A stretch of 64,000 bases of DNA, taken from Mycobacterium deserti (GTDB lineage Bacteria; Actinomycetota; Actinomycetes; Mycobacteriales; Mycobacteriaceae). Each line of letters opens with the position of its first letter. Position 1 is the stretch's first letter. A program made the position numbers and the translations under genes. Shown here piece by piece: positions 35,684-43,709 of the stretch. Under the pieces are notes generated by a model. That model ran no database searches and was not told the origin of the DNA. It saw only the letters and a program-made list of their open reading frames with translations. The stretch lies in NCBI RefSeq assembly GCF_025345615.1, contig NZ_JAODWD010000002.1, forward strand, positions 434,001-498,000, read 5' to 3'.

Positions 35684-36535
35684 TCACAGACCCACCCGCG
35701 GAAACATCATGATGTAGAGCTGGCTGACGACGACGTTGACGACCATCAGCACCAGGATCGATTCGACGACCGCCGCGTTCACCGAGTTCGCGACGCCGGT
35801 CGGCCCCCCGACCGTGGACATCCCCTTCTGACACGACACCACTGCGACGATGGCGCCGAAGATCACCGCCTTGACCAACGCGATGACCAGGTCCCCGGTG
35901 GTCGCGAACGAGGCGAAAGTGGCGACGAAGCTACCCGGTGCGCCGTTTTGGAAGTAGACGTTGAACAGGTAGCTGGCCAAAAAGCCGACGAAGCAGACCA
36001 CCCCGGTGAGTGCGACGCCCACCATGATGGCCGCGGCGAAGCGCGGCACGACGAGTCGACGGATCACCGACACCCCCATGACCTCCATGGCGTCGGTTTC
36101 CTCGCGCATCTTGCGCGAGCCGAGATCCGCGGTGATGGCCGATCCGACGGCGGCTGCCATCAGGATCGCGGCGGTGAGCGACGCGGCCTGCCGAATGACC
36201 GCAAGCCCGCTGGCGGCTCCGGCCAGGGAAGTGGCCCCCACCTGGCCGGCCAACAATGCGAACTGAATCGAAAGGGTGACGCCGATCGGCAGTGCCACAA
36301 GGACCGTCGGCAGCACGGCGGTGCCGGCCATGAACGCGCCTTGGCGGATGAACTCCTGCCATTGAAAGCGACCGGTGAAGAGGTCGATCAACAAGTACTG
36401 GAGAGTGCGGGTACCCAGCACGAACTGGTCGCCGACCGTTGTCAGCGAGGCCAGCGGGTGACGCCGGACGTATCCGGTGCTCCAGTCGGAGATCGCATCT
36501 ACGCCGTCTTGTGCACCGGCGTGCCGAACCGACAA
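35684..36535 (-). CDS. yrbEA: YrbE/MlaE-type permease, first copy
   Basis: This is the first gene of the mce operon, 283 residues, with the permease core AVGSAITADLGSRKMREETDAMEVMGV and about five membrane helices. The start is TTG at 36535, supported by a strong ribosome site (GGGGGAGG, 4 nt upstream). No in-frame ATG or GTG lies close to the conserved N-terminus. An ATG upstream at 36550 is in a different frame. No fadD or regulator gene lies upstream, unlike mce1 and mce3. Confidence 0.92.
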   Translation of the reverse strand: MSVRHAGAQDGVDAISDWSTGYVRRHPLASLTTVGDQFVLGTRTLQYLLIDLFTGRFQWQEFIRQGAFMAGTAVLPTVLVALPIGVTLSIQFALLAGQVGATSLAGAASGLAVIRQAASLTAAILMAAAVGSAITADLGSRKMREETDAMEVMGVSVIRRLVVPRFAAAIMVGVALTGVVCFVGFLASYLFNVYFQNGAPGSFVATFASFATTGDLVIALVKAVIFGAIVAVVSCQKGMSTVGGPTGVANSVNAAVVESILVLMVVNVVVSQLYIMMFPRVGL

Positions 36536-36620
36536 CCGTCCTCCCCCATGTGACTCGTTGATGCGACGGGCTAGGTTGCGCCCCCGGTGGTCGTCAGGAC
36601 GTAACAGAATAGAGATTCAC

Positions 36621-36626
36621 ATAATA
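36621..36626 (-). promoter_or_regulatory. candidate -10 of the mce operon promoter
   Basis: Minus-strand TATTAT in an AT-rich patch, giving an estimated leader of about 80 nt before yrbEA. No convincing -35 is found at 16-18 bp spacing, so this is tentative. Confidence 0.4.
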
Positions 36627-36775
36627 AACACGAATTGTCAGCTGAACCCGCAAATCGCCTGGCAGTCACACTCGAACTTCATCAGCATGGTTGTTAACTT
36701 CGCCACGATGGTGGGTGAGCCAGGTTGGTTCTGACGAGATCCCCGAGAAACTCCTCAGAAAAAGTTTCCGGCGCG

Positions 36776-36802
36776 TGTCGATTTCGCAGGGTTGCCGTTC
36801 GA
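36776..36802 (+). promoter_or_regulatory. possible ECF42-type promoter of the DGPF gene
   Basis: TGTCGA (36776-36781), an 18-bp spacer and CGA (36800-36802). This agrees with the TGTCGA/CGA pattern I recall as the target of ECF42 sigma factors, which typically control DGPF-family genes. An ECF42-like sigma gene is present at 42438. TGTCGA is frequent in this GC-rich DNA, so the match depends on context. Confidence 0.45.
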
Positions 36803-36859
36803 CGTGTCAACGAGGGCACGATGAAGCGAGCCCCTTCCCCACTAGAAGGAGACAGAACA

Positions 36860-37324
36860 ATGGCGCGTTACATGCTGATCATGCGGTCCACCCCCGAAGC
36901 CGAGGCGGCCATGGCCGAAGCCGAGGTCGACTTCAACCAGATCATCGAGGAGATGGGCCGGTTCAACGAGGAGCTCATCAAGGCCGGCGTCATGCTGGCC
37001 GGCGAGGGCCTGACCGGTCCCGAGGAGGGCTTCGTCGTGGACTTCAACGCCGACCCGCCTGCGGTCACCGACGGTCCGTACACCGAGGCCAAGGAACTGT
37101 TCAACGGGTTCTGGATCCTCGACGTGTCGTCGAAGGAAGAGGCCAAGCAGTGGGCGCAGAAAGTTCCGCTGGGCAAGGGCGTCAAGCTCGAGGTGCGTCG
37201 GGTCTCGGAGAGCACCGAGTTCCCGATGGACAACCCGTGGATCAAGAAAGAGATCCAGTGGCGGGCCGACCTGGCCGAGAAGATTGCGGCGCAGGCACGG
37301 GCGGACGCCGACCGGCTCGCCTAG
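36860..37324 (+). CDS. YCII-related DGPF-domain protein
   Basis: The 154-residue protein has the DGPF-type motif (TDGPYTEAKELFNGFWILDV) and the N-terminal RYMLIMRSTPEAE typical of the YCII-related family found beside ECF42 sigma factors. The molecular function is unknown; a ferredoxin-like fold with a possible catalytic histidine/aspartate pair has been proposed for relatives. An open frame exists from 36725, but the ATG at 36860 has AAGGAG 8 nt upstream and matches the family start. It converges with the DUF3253 gene, sharing a terminator hairpin. Confidence 0.85.
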   Translation: MARYMLIMRSTPEAEAAMAEAEVDFNQIIEEMGRFNEELIKAGVMLAGEGLTGPEEGFVVDFNADPPAVTDGPYTEAKELFNGFWILDVSSKEEAKQWAQKVPLGKGVKLEVRRVSESTEFPMDNPWIKKEIQWRADLAEKIAAQARADADRLA

Positions 37325-37333
37325 GACACGGCG

Positions 37334-37663
37334 TTACTTGGCGCGGATCCGGATGGGTCCGCGCCAAGTCGCGTCTGGGTGGAGCACCTCGCCCTTCTGC
37401 GTGATCTCCACGTCGCCCTGTCGAGCCAGATCCCTGGCGATGGCGCGGGCGTCGTCCATGAGGTCGCGCCAGTTCTGGCCGCCGACGGCGCGCGCGGCGT
37501 CGGAGGGGCAGGTACTGCTCGACGGGCCGCGTCGGTGGGCCAGCGCCAGAATCGCCGATTCCAATCTCTCCACGACGGGGCCATCGCCGAGGGCAATGTC
37601 TGCGTACCGCGCTGCGGGACCGCCCGCGTCGGCGATGCTCTTCAGTTCGATGCGGAGCGCCAT
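37334..37663 (-). CDS. DUF3253 protein
   Basis: This is a 109-residue protein with the DUF3253 pattern: ILALAHRRGPSSSTCPSDAARAVGG, W-RDLM, ARDLARQGDVEITQKGEV and the terminal GPIRIR. It looks like a small winged-helix-type domain of unknown function. The ATG at 37663 shares one base with the stop of the TetR gene (TGATG), so it is the third gene of the MFS-TetR-DUF3253 unit. The longer open frame to 37783 overlaps the TetR gene and is not used. Confidence 0.8.
   Translation of the reverse strand: MALRIELKSIADAGGPAARYADIALGDGPVVERLESAILALAHRRGPSSSTCPSDAARAVGGQNWRDLMDDARAIARDLARQGDVEITQKGEVLHPDATWRGPIRIRAK
37336..37369. terminator. terminator hairpin shared by convergent genes
   Basis: ACTTGGCGCGGA (37336-37347) and TCCGCGCCAAGT (37358-37369) form a perfect 12-bp stem with a 10-base loop. 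It starts 12 bp after the DGPF stop and lies within the last codons of the opposing DUF3253 gene. The stem would end DGPF transcription. Confidence 0.65.
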
Positions 37664-38247
37664 CACGTCGCCCGTCGGTCGTGACGCGAATCCGTCGTCG
37701 TCCCGCGCGCGAGGGTATGCGCGAGGACGGCTCGGATGTGCTCGACGTCGGGCCGGCCGTCGTCCAGAAGGATTGCGGTGCACAGGCCGTCAGACGCGGC
37801 CACGAATGCGTCGATGGCGTCGGCGTCGGACGTGAAGCCGCGGGCGAGTTCAGCGACGTTGTCGCGCCAGCCGCGGGCCAATTCACGAAGGATCGGGCGC
37901 CGTGCGGCGAGGGTCGACAGCTCGCGCTCCGCCAGTGCCCGCTCGCGGCCGGGTCCGGCGGACTCCGCGATCAGTTCGGCGAGGCCACGAATACCGTCGC
38001 CGCCGCCGTCGATGATCTCCCGGATGCGTTCGGAGTAACTTTCGGTGACGGTGCTCAGCGCGGCGACGAGTAGATCGTCCAGCGTTTGGAAGTAGTAGGC
38101 AGTCAGGCTTGCCGGCACACCTGCCTCCCGCGCCACGGTGCGGTGACTGATTCCGGCGGCCCCGTCGCGGCGCACGACCCTCAACGCCGCGTCGATGATC
38201 TCGGCGCGGCGCCGTTGACCCCTGAGCTTGCGGCCGTCTGTGACCAC
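37663..38247 (-). CDS. TetR-family repressor
   Basis: The 194-residue regulator has an N-terminal helix-turn-helix (IIDAALRVVRRDGAAGISHRTVAREAGVPASLTAYYF, about residues 15-50) and an all-helical ligand domain. It is 47 bp downstream of the MFS transporter gene on the same strand. The long inverted repeat over the MFS promoter (39832-39868) is its likely operator, which would make the unit self-regulated. The ligand is probably a substrate of the MFS pump. The start is GTG at 38247. Confidence 0.88.
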   Translation of the reverse strand: MVTDGRKLRGQRRRAEIIDAALRVVRRDGAAGISHRTVAREAGVPASLTAYYFQTLDDLLVAALSTVTESYSERIREIIDGGGDGIRGLAELIAESAGPGRERALAERELSTLAARRPILRELARGWRDNVAELARGFTSDADAIDAFVAASDGLCTAILLDDGRPDVEHIRAVLAHTLARGTTTDSRHDRRAT

Positions 38248-38294
38248 GACGTCTTCGGTCAGCGCAACCTCCTCGTCGCCAGGTTAGTGGGCCG

Positions 38295-39806
38295 TCAGGG
38301 CTCGGAGTTCGTGACCGGGCGGATGTGCCGCAACATCGTTGCGCAGACGACGGTCACGATTCCGACGGCGAGAGCCGCAACGACCGCTGCGGTGTTGAAC
38401 CCCGCCATGAAGGCGGTGTGCGCGTTGCCGACGACGTGGGGCCCACGCTCCGCCGCGACGGCGACGGCGGAGGAGAGGTCCTCCCGCACATGGTCGGCCA
38501 CGTCAGGGGAAGTGTTAACCGGAATGTCGATGTTGGCCCGATACATGACGGTCGTGAGGCTGCCCAATAAGGCCACGCCGACGGCCAAACCCAGTTCCTG
38601 AACCATCTCCGACATCGCCGCGGCCGACCCGGCCTTGCTGGGCGGCGCCGCTCCCACAACGATGTCTGTACCCAGGGCGGCGATCGCGCCGAGTCCGAGA
38701 TACACCAGGGCAAACCCGACGGCCACGGTGATCGGCTGACCTGCGCCCGTCGTCGCAAGTAGCGCATACCCGACAAGCGAGAGTGCGAGGGTAACGGCCA
38801 TGACGACGCCCGGGCGGGCACGCCGGGCCACCAAGGGCGCACCAATTGCGGCGACGAACATCGCCATGGCCGGCGGGCCCATCCACAAACCTGACTCCGT
38901 CGCCGAGAAACCCTCAATCAACTGCAGATACTGGGTCACCAGCATCATCACGCCGCCGACACCAATTAGACCGATCAACAGGACGCAAAGCGCCGCGGTG
39001 AAGGCGCGACTGGTGAACAACGTCATGTCGAGAAGCGGTGCCGTCAGCACACGCTGGCGGAGCACGAACAGCACCGCCGACCCTGCCCCGACGACGGCGG
39101 CGATCAGGGACTGAATGTCGATCCCGTCAACGGCCACATGCTTGACGGCGTAGACGATCGGCAGAATCGCGGCTAAAGACAGCGCGACGCTGACGATGTC
39201 AAAACCACCCTCGTGCGGCGCCTTGTACTCCGGCAAGACAATCGGCGCGGCGGCGACGAGTACCGCCACCAGTGGTACGGCGACTAAAAACGCTGAACCC
39301 CACCAGAAGTGGGCAAGCAACAGCGCACCGACGAGTGGTCCGGCCGCCATACCGAGCGCGAACACCGTTGCCCACACCCCTATCGCCAAGGCGCGCTGGC
39401 GCCGATCGGCAAACATGTTTCCGATCAACGCCAGCGTCGACGGCATCAAGGTCGCTCCGGCCACGCCCAACAGCGCACGAGCCACTATCAGCCAAGTCGC
39501 GTCCGGCGCGAACGCTGCGGCGATCGAAGCGAAGCAGAATGCGACGGCGCCGATCATCAGTAGCCGACGCCGCCCGATCCGGTCGCCCAACGTGCCCATT
39601 GTGATCAGGAATCCGGCGATCATGAGACCGTAGACGTCCATCACCCACAGCATTTCGGTGGCGCTGGGGCGCAGATCCGCCGCAAGGCTGGGCGCCGCCA
39701 GATACAGGACGGTCACATCAAGACCCAGCAGTGCCGTCGGCAGCGCCAACAGCCCGAGGCCCACCCATTCGCGGGTTCCGGCGGGCCGCGCAATGACGTC
39801 ACTCAT
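38295..39806 (-). CDS. MFS drug-efflux transporter, 14-helix DHA2 type
   Basis: The 503-residue transporter has about 14 helices, the motif GDRIGRRRLL between helices 2 and 3 and LDVTVLYLAAPSLAADL in helix 1 of the LfrA/SmvA-like drug:H+ antiporter group. It exports toxic, often cationic, compounds. The ATG at 39806 has AAGGGGA 6 nt upstream; an open frame to 39866 crosses the promoter and is rejected. Transcription starts from a TTGAAC-17-TATTGT promoter covered by a palindrome. Confidence 0.9.
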   Translation of the reverse strand: MSDVIARPAGTREWVGLGLLALPTALLGLDVTVLYLAAPSLAADLRPSATEMLWVMDVYGLMIAGFLITMGTLGDRIGRRRLLMIGAVAFCFASIAAAFAPDATWLIVARALLGVAGATLMPSTLALIGNMFADRRQRALAIGVWATVFALGMAAGPLVGALLLAHFWWGSAFLVAVPLVAVLVAAAPIVLPEYKAPHEGGFDIVSVALSLAAILPIVYAVKHVAVDGIDIQSLIAAVVGAGSAVLFVLRQRVLTAPLLDMTLFTSRAFTAALCVLLIGLIGVGGVMMLVTQYLQLIEGFSATESGLWMGPPAMAMFVAAIGAPLVARRARPGVVMAVTLALSLVGYALLATTGAGQPITVAVGFALVYLGLGAIAALGTDIVVGAAPPSKAGSAAAMSEMVQELGLAVGVALLGSLTTVMYRANIDIPVNTSPDVADHVREDLSSAVAVAAERGPHVVGNAHTAFMAGFNTAAVVAALAVGIVTVVCATMLRHIRPVTNSEP

Positions 39807-39831
39807 CGATTTCCCCTTATCCGCAGAAATA

Positions 39832-39868
39832 AGTTGAACAATAGTTCTATTTGTTGATTTGTTCAACT
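39832..39868 (-). promoter_or_regulatory. MFS promoter with overlapping TetR-type operator
   Basis: On the minus strand, -35 TTGAAC (39861-39866), a 17-bp spacer and -10 TATTGT (39838-39843) form a good SigA promoter. The 10-bp arms AGTTGAACAA (39832-39841) and TTGTTCAACT (39859-39868) are a perfect inverted repeat covering both elements, and GAACAATAGTTC (39836-39847) is a smaller palindrome inside it. A bound repressor would block RNA polymerase. Confidence 0.72.
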
Positions 39869-39907
39869 AACGCGGAGAGGCCTTGCCATGGGGACTGGAA
39901 CACGTTC

Positions 39908-39913
39908 TAGTCT
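39908..39913 (+). promoter_or_regulatory. -10 element of a leaderless fadD8 promoter
   Basis: TAGTCT followed by seven bases and the fadD8 ATG at 39921. This is the same hexamer and spacing as at gpsA. Confidence 0.6.
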
Positions 39914-39920
39914 GTCGGGT

Positions 39921-41531
39921 ATGAGTGACGATCTGCTGCGCCATCCCATCCATTCCGGTCACCTCACGGTGGGCGCGCTGAAGCGGAACAAGGACAAGCC
40001 GGTGCTCTTTCTCGGCGACACGACCCTGACCGGCGGGCAGCTTGCTGACCGCATCAGCCAGTACATTCAGGCATTCGAGGCACTGGGCGCCGGCTCGGGC
40101 AGCGCCACCGGGCTGTTGTCTCTCAACCGGCCCGAGGTGCTGATGATCATCGGCGCCGGGCAGACCCAGGGCTATCGGCGCACCGCACTACACCCTCTCG
40201 GCTCGCTCGACGACCACGCCTACGTGTTGAACGACGCCGGGGTCACGTCGCTGATCATCGACCCGAACCCGATGTTCGTCGAGCGGGCGCGGGGGCTTCT
40301 GGAGAAGGTGCCAGGTCTCAAGCAGGTACTGACCATCGGGCCGGTGCCTGAGGCATTGGCCAGCGAGGACGTGGTCGCCGTAGACCTGAATGCCGAGGCC
40401 GCCAAGTACTCGCCGCAACCCCTGGTCGCCGCGGACCTGCCGCCCGACCACATCGGCGGCATGGCTTACACCGGCGGCACCACCGGCAAGCCCAAAGGCG
40501 TGATCGGCACCGTTCAATCGATCACAACCATGACCACGATCCAGCTCGCCGAGTGGGAGTGGCCCGAGCAGCCGAAGTTCCTGATGTGCACACCGCTGTC
40601 GCATGCCGGCGCAGCGTTCTTCGTGCCGACGATCATCAAGGGCGGCGAACTGGTCGTGCTGACTAAGTTCGACCCCGCCGAGGTGCTGAAAACCATTGAG
40701 GAGCAGAAGATCACGGCCACCATGTTGGTGCCGTCGATGATCTATGCACTGATGGACCACCCGGACTCGCACACCCGCGACCTGTCCTCGCTGGAGACCG
40801 TCTACTACGGCGCATCGGCGATGAACCCGGTGCGACTGAAAGAGGCGATCCGCCGTTTCGGCCCGATCTTCGCGCAGTACTACGGCCAGTCCGAGGCGCC
40901 GATGGTGATCAGCTACCTGGCCAAGACCGACCACAACGAGAAGCGGCTCACCTCCTGCGGGCGCCCCACGGTGTTCGCGCGGACGGCGCTGCTCGGCGAG
41001 GACGGCCAGCCCGTCAAGCAGGGTGAGGTGGGTGAGATCTGTGTGTCCGGGCCGCTGGTCTCGGGTGGCTACTGGAACAAGCCCGAGGCGACGGCCGAGA
41101 CGTTCCGTGACGGCTGGATGCACACCGGCGACCTGGCCCGCGAGGACTCCGACGGCTTCTGGTACATCGTCGACCGAACCAAGGACATGATCGTCACCGG
41201 CGGCTTCAATGTGTTCCCCCGCGAGGTGGAAGACGTTGTCGCTGAGCACCCTTCGGTCGCGCAGGTGTGCGTGATCGGCACACCCGACGAGAAGTGGGGC
41301 GAAGCAGTGACCGCCGTTGTCGTGCTGCGGCCCGACGCCGACCGCGGCGAGGACGCGGTGGCCCGCATGACGGCGGAGATCCAGGCAGCGGTCAAGGAGC
41401 GCAAGGGTTCGGTGCAGTCGCCCAAGCAGGTGATCGTCGTCGACTCGGTGCCGATCACGGCGCTGGGCAAGCCTGACAAGAAGGCCGTGCGCGCGCAGTT
41501 CTGGGAGGGTGCGGGCCGAGCGGTCGGCTAG
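39921..41531 (+). CDS. fadD8: fatty-acyl-CoA ligase FadD8
   Basis: This ANL-superfamily ligase of 536 residues has ATP loop YTGGTTGKPKG, YYGQSE in place of YGxTE, GWMHTGDL, the hinge RTKDMIVTGGFNVFP and the C-terminal lysine GKPDKKA. Its beginning (MSDDLLRHPIHSGHLTVGAL) and overall sequence match my memory of Rv0551c closely, so the symbol is used. The physiological acid is unknown. The ATG at 39921 is preferred over an ORF start at 39888 because of the leaderless -10. The stop shares CTAG with the opposing kinase gene. Confidence 0.9.
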   Translation: MSDDLLRHPIHSGHLTVGALKRNKDKPVLFLGDTTLTGGQLADRISQYIQAFEALGAGSGSATGLLSLNRPEVLMIIGAGQTQGYRRTALHPLGSLDDHAYVLNDAGVTSLIIDPNPMFVERARGLLEKVPGLKQVLTIGPVPEALASEDVVAVDLNAEAAKYSPQPLVAADLPPDHIGGMAYTGGTTGKPKGVIGTVQSITTMTTIQLAEWEWPEQPKFLMCTPLSHAGAAFFVPTIIKGGELVVLTKFDPAEVLKTIEEQKITATMLVPSMIYALMDHPDSHTRDLSSLETVYYGASAMNPVRLKEAIRRFGPIFAQYYGQSEAPMVISYLAKTDHNEKRLTSCGRPTVFARTALLGEDGQPVKQGEVGEICVSGPLVSGGYWNKPEATAETFRDGWMHTGDLAREDSDGFWYIVDRTKDMIVTGGFNVFPREVEDVVAEHPSVAQVCVIGTPDEKWGEAVTAVVVLRPDADRGEDAVARMTAEIQAAVKERKGSVQSPKQVIVVDSVPITALGKPDKKAVRAQFWEGAGRAVG

Positions 41532-42130
41532 CCGCGCACGACGAAGTCGGCGCGGTCCCGAGCGCGCTGGATGCGGCCGGCGTTGTGCTCGTCGACGTCA
41601 CGCACCCACGCCTCGGCCTGGTCGGGCGACTTACCGAACTCGATGTGGCGGGCGACGAGGCGGCGGTGCCGCTCTTCGGGTGCGACGTCGACGTACCAGA
41701 CCTCCGACAGCATCGCGCGAACGGCGGGCCACGGTGGCTGGTCGTCGAGCAGGTAGTTGCCCTCGGTGACCACCAGCCGGGTGTCGGGCGCGACGGGGAT
41801 GCTGCCTGCGATCGGTTGTTCGATCTCCCGGTCGAAGGCGGGAGCGTAGACGGTGTCGTCGGGCATGGCACGAATGCGTTGCAGCAGAGCGAGATAGCCG
41901 TGCCCGTCGAACGTGTCGATGGCACCTTTGCGGTTGATGCGGCCGAGCTGGGCCAGCACGGTGTCGGCGAGATGGAAGCCGTCCATGGGCAGCTGAACCG
42001 CTCTGTCGAACGTCTGCGCCACCGCCGTGGCCAGCGTGGACTTGCCCGCGCCCGGCGGGCCGGTGATGCCGAGGACGACGCGGCGCTGGTGTTCGAGCAG
42101 CGCCTCGACGCGACTAGTCCAGGAGTGCAT
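41528..42130 (-). CDS. nucleoside/pantothenate-kinase-like P-loop protein
   Basis: The P-loop kinase of 200 residues has Walker A GPPGAGKST (24-32), the PMDGFHL strand of the uridine kinase/PanK (PRK) superfamily, VVTEGNYLL, and DVAPEERHRRLVARH as lid. The substrate could be a nucleoside or a sugar-like alcohol (fructose-transport-associated YggC/FrcK proteins belong here). The ATG at 42130 overlaps the upstream small gene by 17 bp. No downstream partner defines a pathway. Confidence 0.82.
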   Translation of the reverse strand: MHSWTSRVEALLEHQRRVVLGITGPPGAGKSTLATAVAQTFDRAVQLPMDGFHLADTVLAQLGRINRKGAIDTFDGHGYLALLQRIRAMPDDTVYAPAFDREIEQPIAGSIPVAPDTRLVVTEGNYLLDDQPPWPAVRAMLSEVWYVDVAPEERHRRLVARHIEFGKSPDQAEAWVRDVDEHNAGRIQRARDRADFVVRG

Positions 42131-42365
42131 CGATCTCGGCGGCCAGCCGGGCGACACGCTCTTGTTCGCTGGGGATGCCGCGGTTCTCCTCAGCGGCGCG
42201 TTGCCAGCCAAGCCGCCACATGCGCGCGACGGCCCGGTCACCGAGGCCCGCATACGGGTTCACGACGGTATCCGGGAAGGCTTTGCGCCCTTCCCGATAC
42301 GCGGTAACCAGCCGGTGCGCCATCGCTGATAACTCTGCTGCTGTTGGCGCCACATCGGCCGCCAT
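42114..42365 (-). CDS. small hypothetical protein (RyR-like or unassigned)
   Basis: The protein is 83 residues, rich in alanine and arginine, with AYREGRKAFPDTVVNPYAGLGDRAVARMWRLGW in the middle; no membrane segment is present. I do not recognise the family. The ATG at 42365 is preferred; a TTG at 42386 would lengthen it by seven residues. It overlaps the kinase gene by 17 bp and is divergent from the ECF sigma gene. Coding status is supported by the overlap and by conserved-looking aromatic residues only. Confidence 0.55.
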   Translation of the reverse strand: MAADVAPTAAELSAMAHRLVTAYREGRKAFPDTVVNPYAGLGDRAVARMWRLGWQRAAEENRGIPSEQERVARLAAEIDALLD

Positions 42366-42437
42366 TTCTGCGGCGTGTCGGAGCAATTTGCGTCTCCCGA
42401 GGTTCGGTGTGGACCCACCTCGGCAGAATGGGTCACC

Positions 42438-43700
42438 GTGGCTCCCGAGATCCAGCAGACCGTCGACGCCGTGTGGCGGATGGAAGCCGCCAAAATCGTC
42501 GCCACCCTGACGCGTGCGGTCGGCGATGTCGGGCTCGCCGAGGACCTCGCCCAGGAAGCGCTCGTCGACGCGCTAGAACAGTGGCCGTCCTCAGGGGTGC
42601 CGCGCAACGCGGCCGCCTGGCTGACGACCGTCGCCAAGCGCAAGGCCATCGACTTCTGGCGGCGACAGGACAACCTCGACAGCAAGTACTCCGCGCTGGC
42701 CCACGAACTGGAGACCCAGGTCAGCGATTCTCCCCAAGCATGGGATCCGGACCGCATCGACGACGACGTGTTGCGGCTGGTGTTCATCTCCGCGCACCCG
42801 GTGCTGTCGCGCGAGGGCCAGATCGCGCTCACGCTGCGCGTCGTCGGCGGCCTGACCACCGAAGAAATCGCACGGGCGTTCCTGACGTCGAAGGCGACGA
42901 TCGCCGCGCGCATCACCAGGGCCAAGAAGACGTTGTCGGCGGCGAAAGTGCCGTTTGTAGTGCCCGACCCGTCGGAGTATCCGCGGCGGTTGTCGGCCGT
43001 GCTCAGCGTGATCTACCTGATCTACAACGAGGGCTACTCCGCGTCCTTCGGCCAGCACTGGATCCGAGATGAACTGTGCAGCGAAGCACTGCGATTGGGA
43101 CGCGTGCTGGCCGCTCTGATGCCCGACGAGCCAGAAGTCCACGGCTTGCTGTCTCTGATGGAATTCCAATCGTCGCGGTTCGCCGCCCGCACCGACCGCG
43201 ACGGCAGGCCGATCCTGCTGGAGGATCAAAACCGCACCCGATGGGACCGCGCGCAGATCCAGCGCGGTGTCGCCGCGTTGGAGCGTGCCGCTAGCGCGTT
43301 GCAGCGCAGGGGTGTTGGGTGGGGACCGTATGGGCTGCAGGCCGCCATCGCCGAGTGCCATGCCACCGCGCCCACCGCGGCGGACACAAATTGGAAGCGG
43401 ATCGTGCTGCTCTACGACGGCCTGCTGCAGGTGGCGCCGTCGCCGGTGGTCGCACTGAACCGGGCTGTCGCGGTGGCGATGGCCGACCCCGTGTCGGGGC
43501 CGGCTTCCGCGCTGGCGATCGTCGACCAGTTGGCCGGCCTCGAGGAGTCCTACCTGCTGCCCAGCGTGCGCGGTGAACTGCTGATGCGATTGGGGCGCGG
43601 CACCGAAGCTGCCGACGAGTTCGACCGGGCCGCCAAGATGGCCGACAACGAGCGTGAACGGGAAGTGTTGGCCGACAAGGCCGCTCGGGCGCGTGGTTAG
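42438..43700 (+). CDS. ECF42-type RNA polymerase sigma factor with TPR-like C-terminal extension
   Basis: This sigma factor of 420 residues has region 2 (ATLTRAVGDVGLAEDLAQEALVDALEQW, TTVAKRKAIDFWRR) and region 4 (LTLRVVGGLTTEEIARAFLTSKATIAARITRAKK). A long DUF6596/TPR-like tail (YLIYNEGYSAS, AALERA, LLYDGLLQVAPSPVVALNRAVAV) follows. That architecture defines group ECF42, which has no anti-sigma factor and usually controls DGPF genes; one lies at 36860. The start is taken as GTG at 42438, near the usual family N-terminus, although an upstream GTG at 42375 is open. Confidence 0.88.
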   Translation: MAPEIQQTVDAVWRMEAAKIVATLTRAVGDVGLAEDLAQEALVDALEQWPSSGVPRNAAAWLTTVAKRKAIDFWRRQDNLDSKYSALAHELETQVSDSPQAWDPDRIDDDVLRLVFISAHPVLSREGQIALTLRVVGGLTTEEIARAFLTSKATIAARITRAKKTLSAAKVPFVVPDPSEYPRRLSAVLSVIYLIYNEGYSASFGQHWIRDELCSEALRLGRVLAALMPDEPEVHGLLSLMEFQSSRFAARTDRDGRPILLEDQNRTRWDRAQIQRGVAALERAASALQRRGVGWGPYGLQAAIAECHATAPTAADTNWKRIVLLYDGLLQVAPSPVVALNRAVAVAMADPVSGPASALAIVDQLAGLEESYLLPSVRGELLMRLGRGTEAADEFDRAAKMADNEREREVLADKAARARG

Positions 43701-43703
43701 CAT
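43698..43703 (+). promoter_or_regulatory. -10 of a leaderless promoter for the HAD gene
   Basis: TAGCAT, six bases, then GTG at 43710. The element's first three bases are the stop codon of the sigma-factor gene. Confidence 0.5.
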
Positions 43704-43709
43704 GGTCCG

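Larger units (their letters stand above)
36536..36859. other. divergent intergenic region, mce operon and DGPF gene
   Basis: 324 bp without a gene. The central part (about 36605-36640) is clearly AT-richer than its surroundings and should hold the mce promoter. I see a minus-strand -10 candidate (36621-36626), the yrbEA ribosome site (36540-36547), an ECF42-like promoter on the plus strand (36776-36802) and the DGPF ribosome site AAGGAG (36846-36851). No clear repressor palindrome is visible. Confidence 0.6.

Noticed and set aside
36600..36720. KstR-type sterol regulator site before the mce operon
   Set aside because: No paired AAC/GTT motif with the right spacing is seen in the AT-rich segment.
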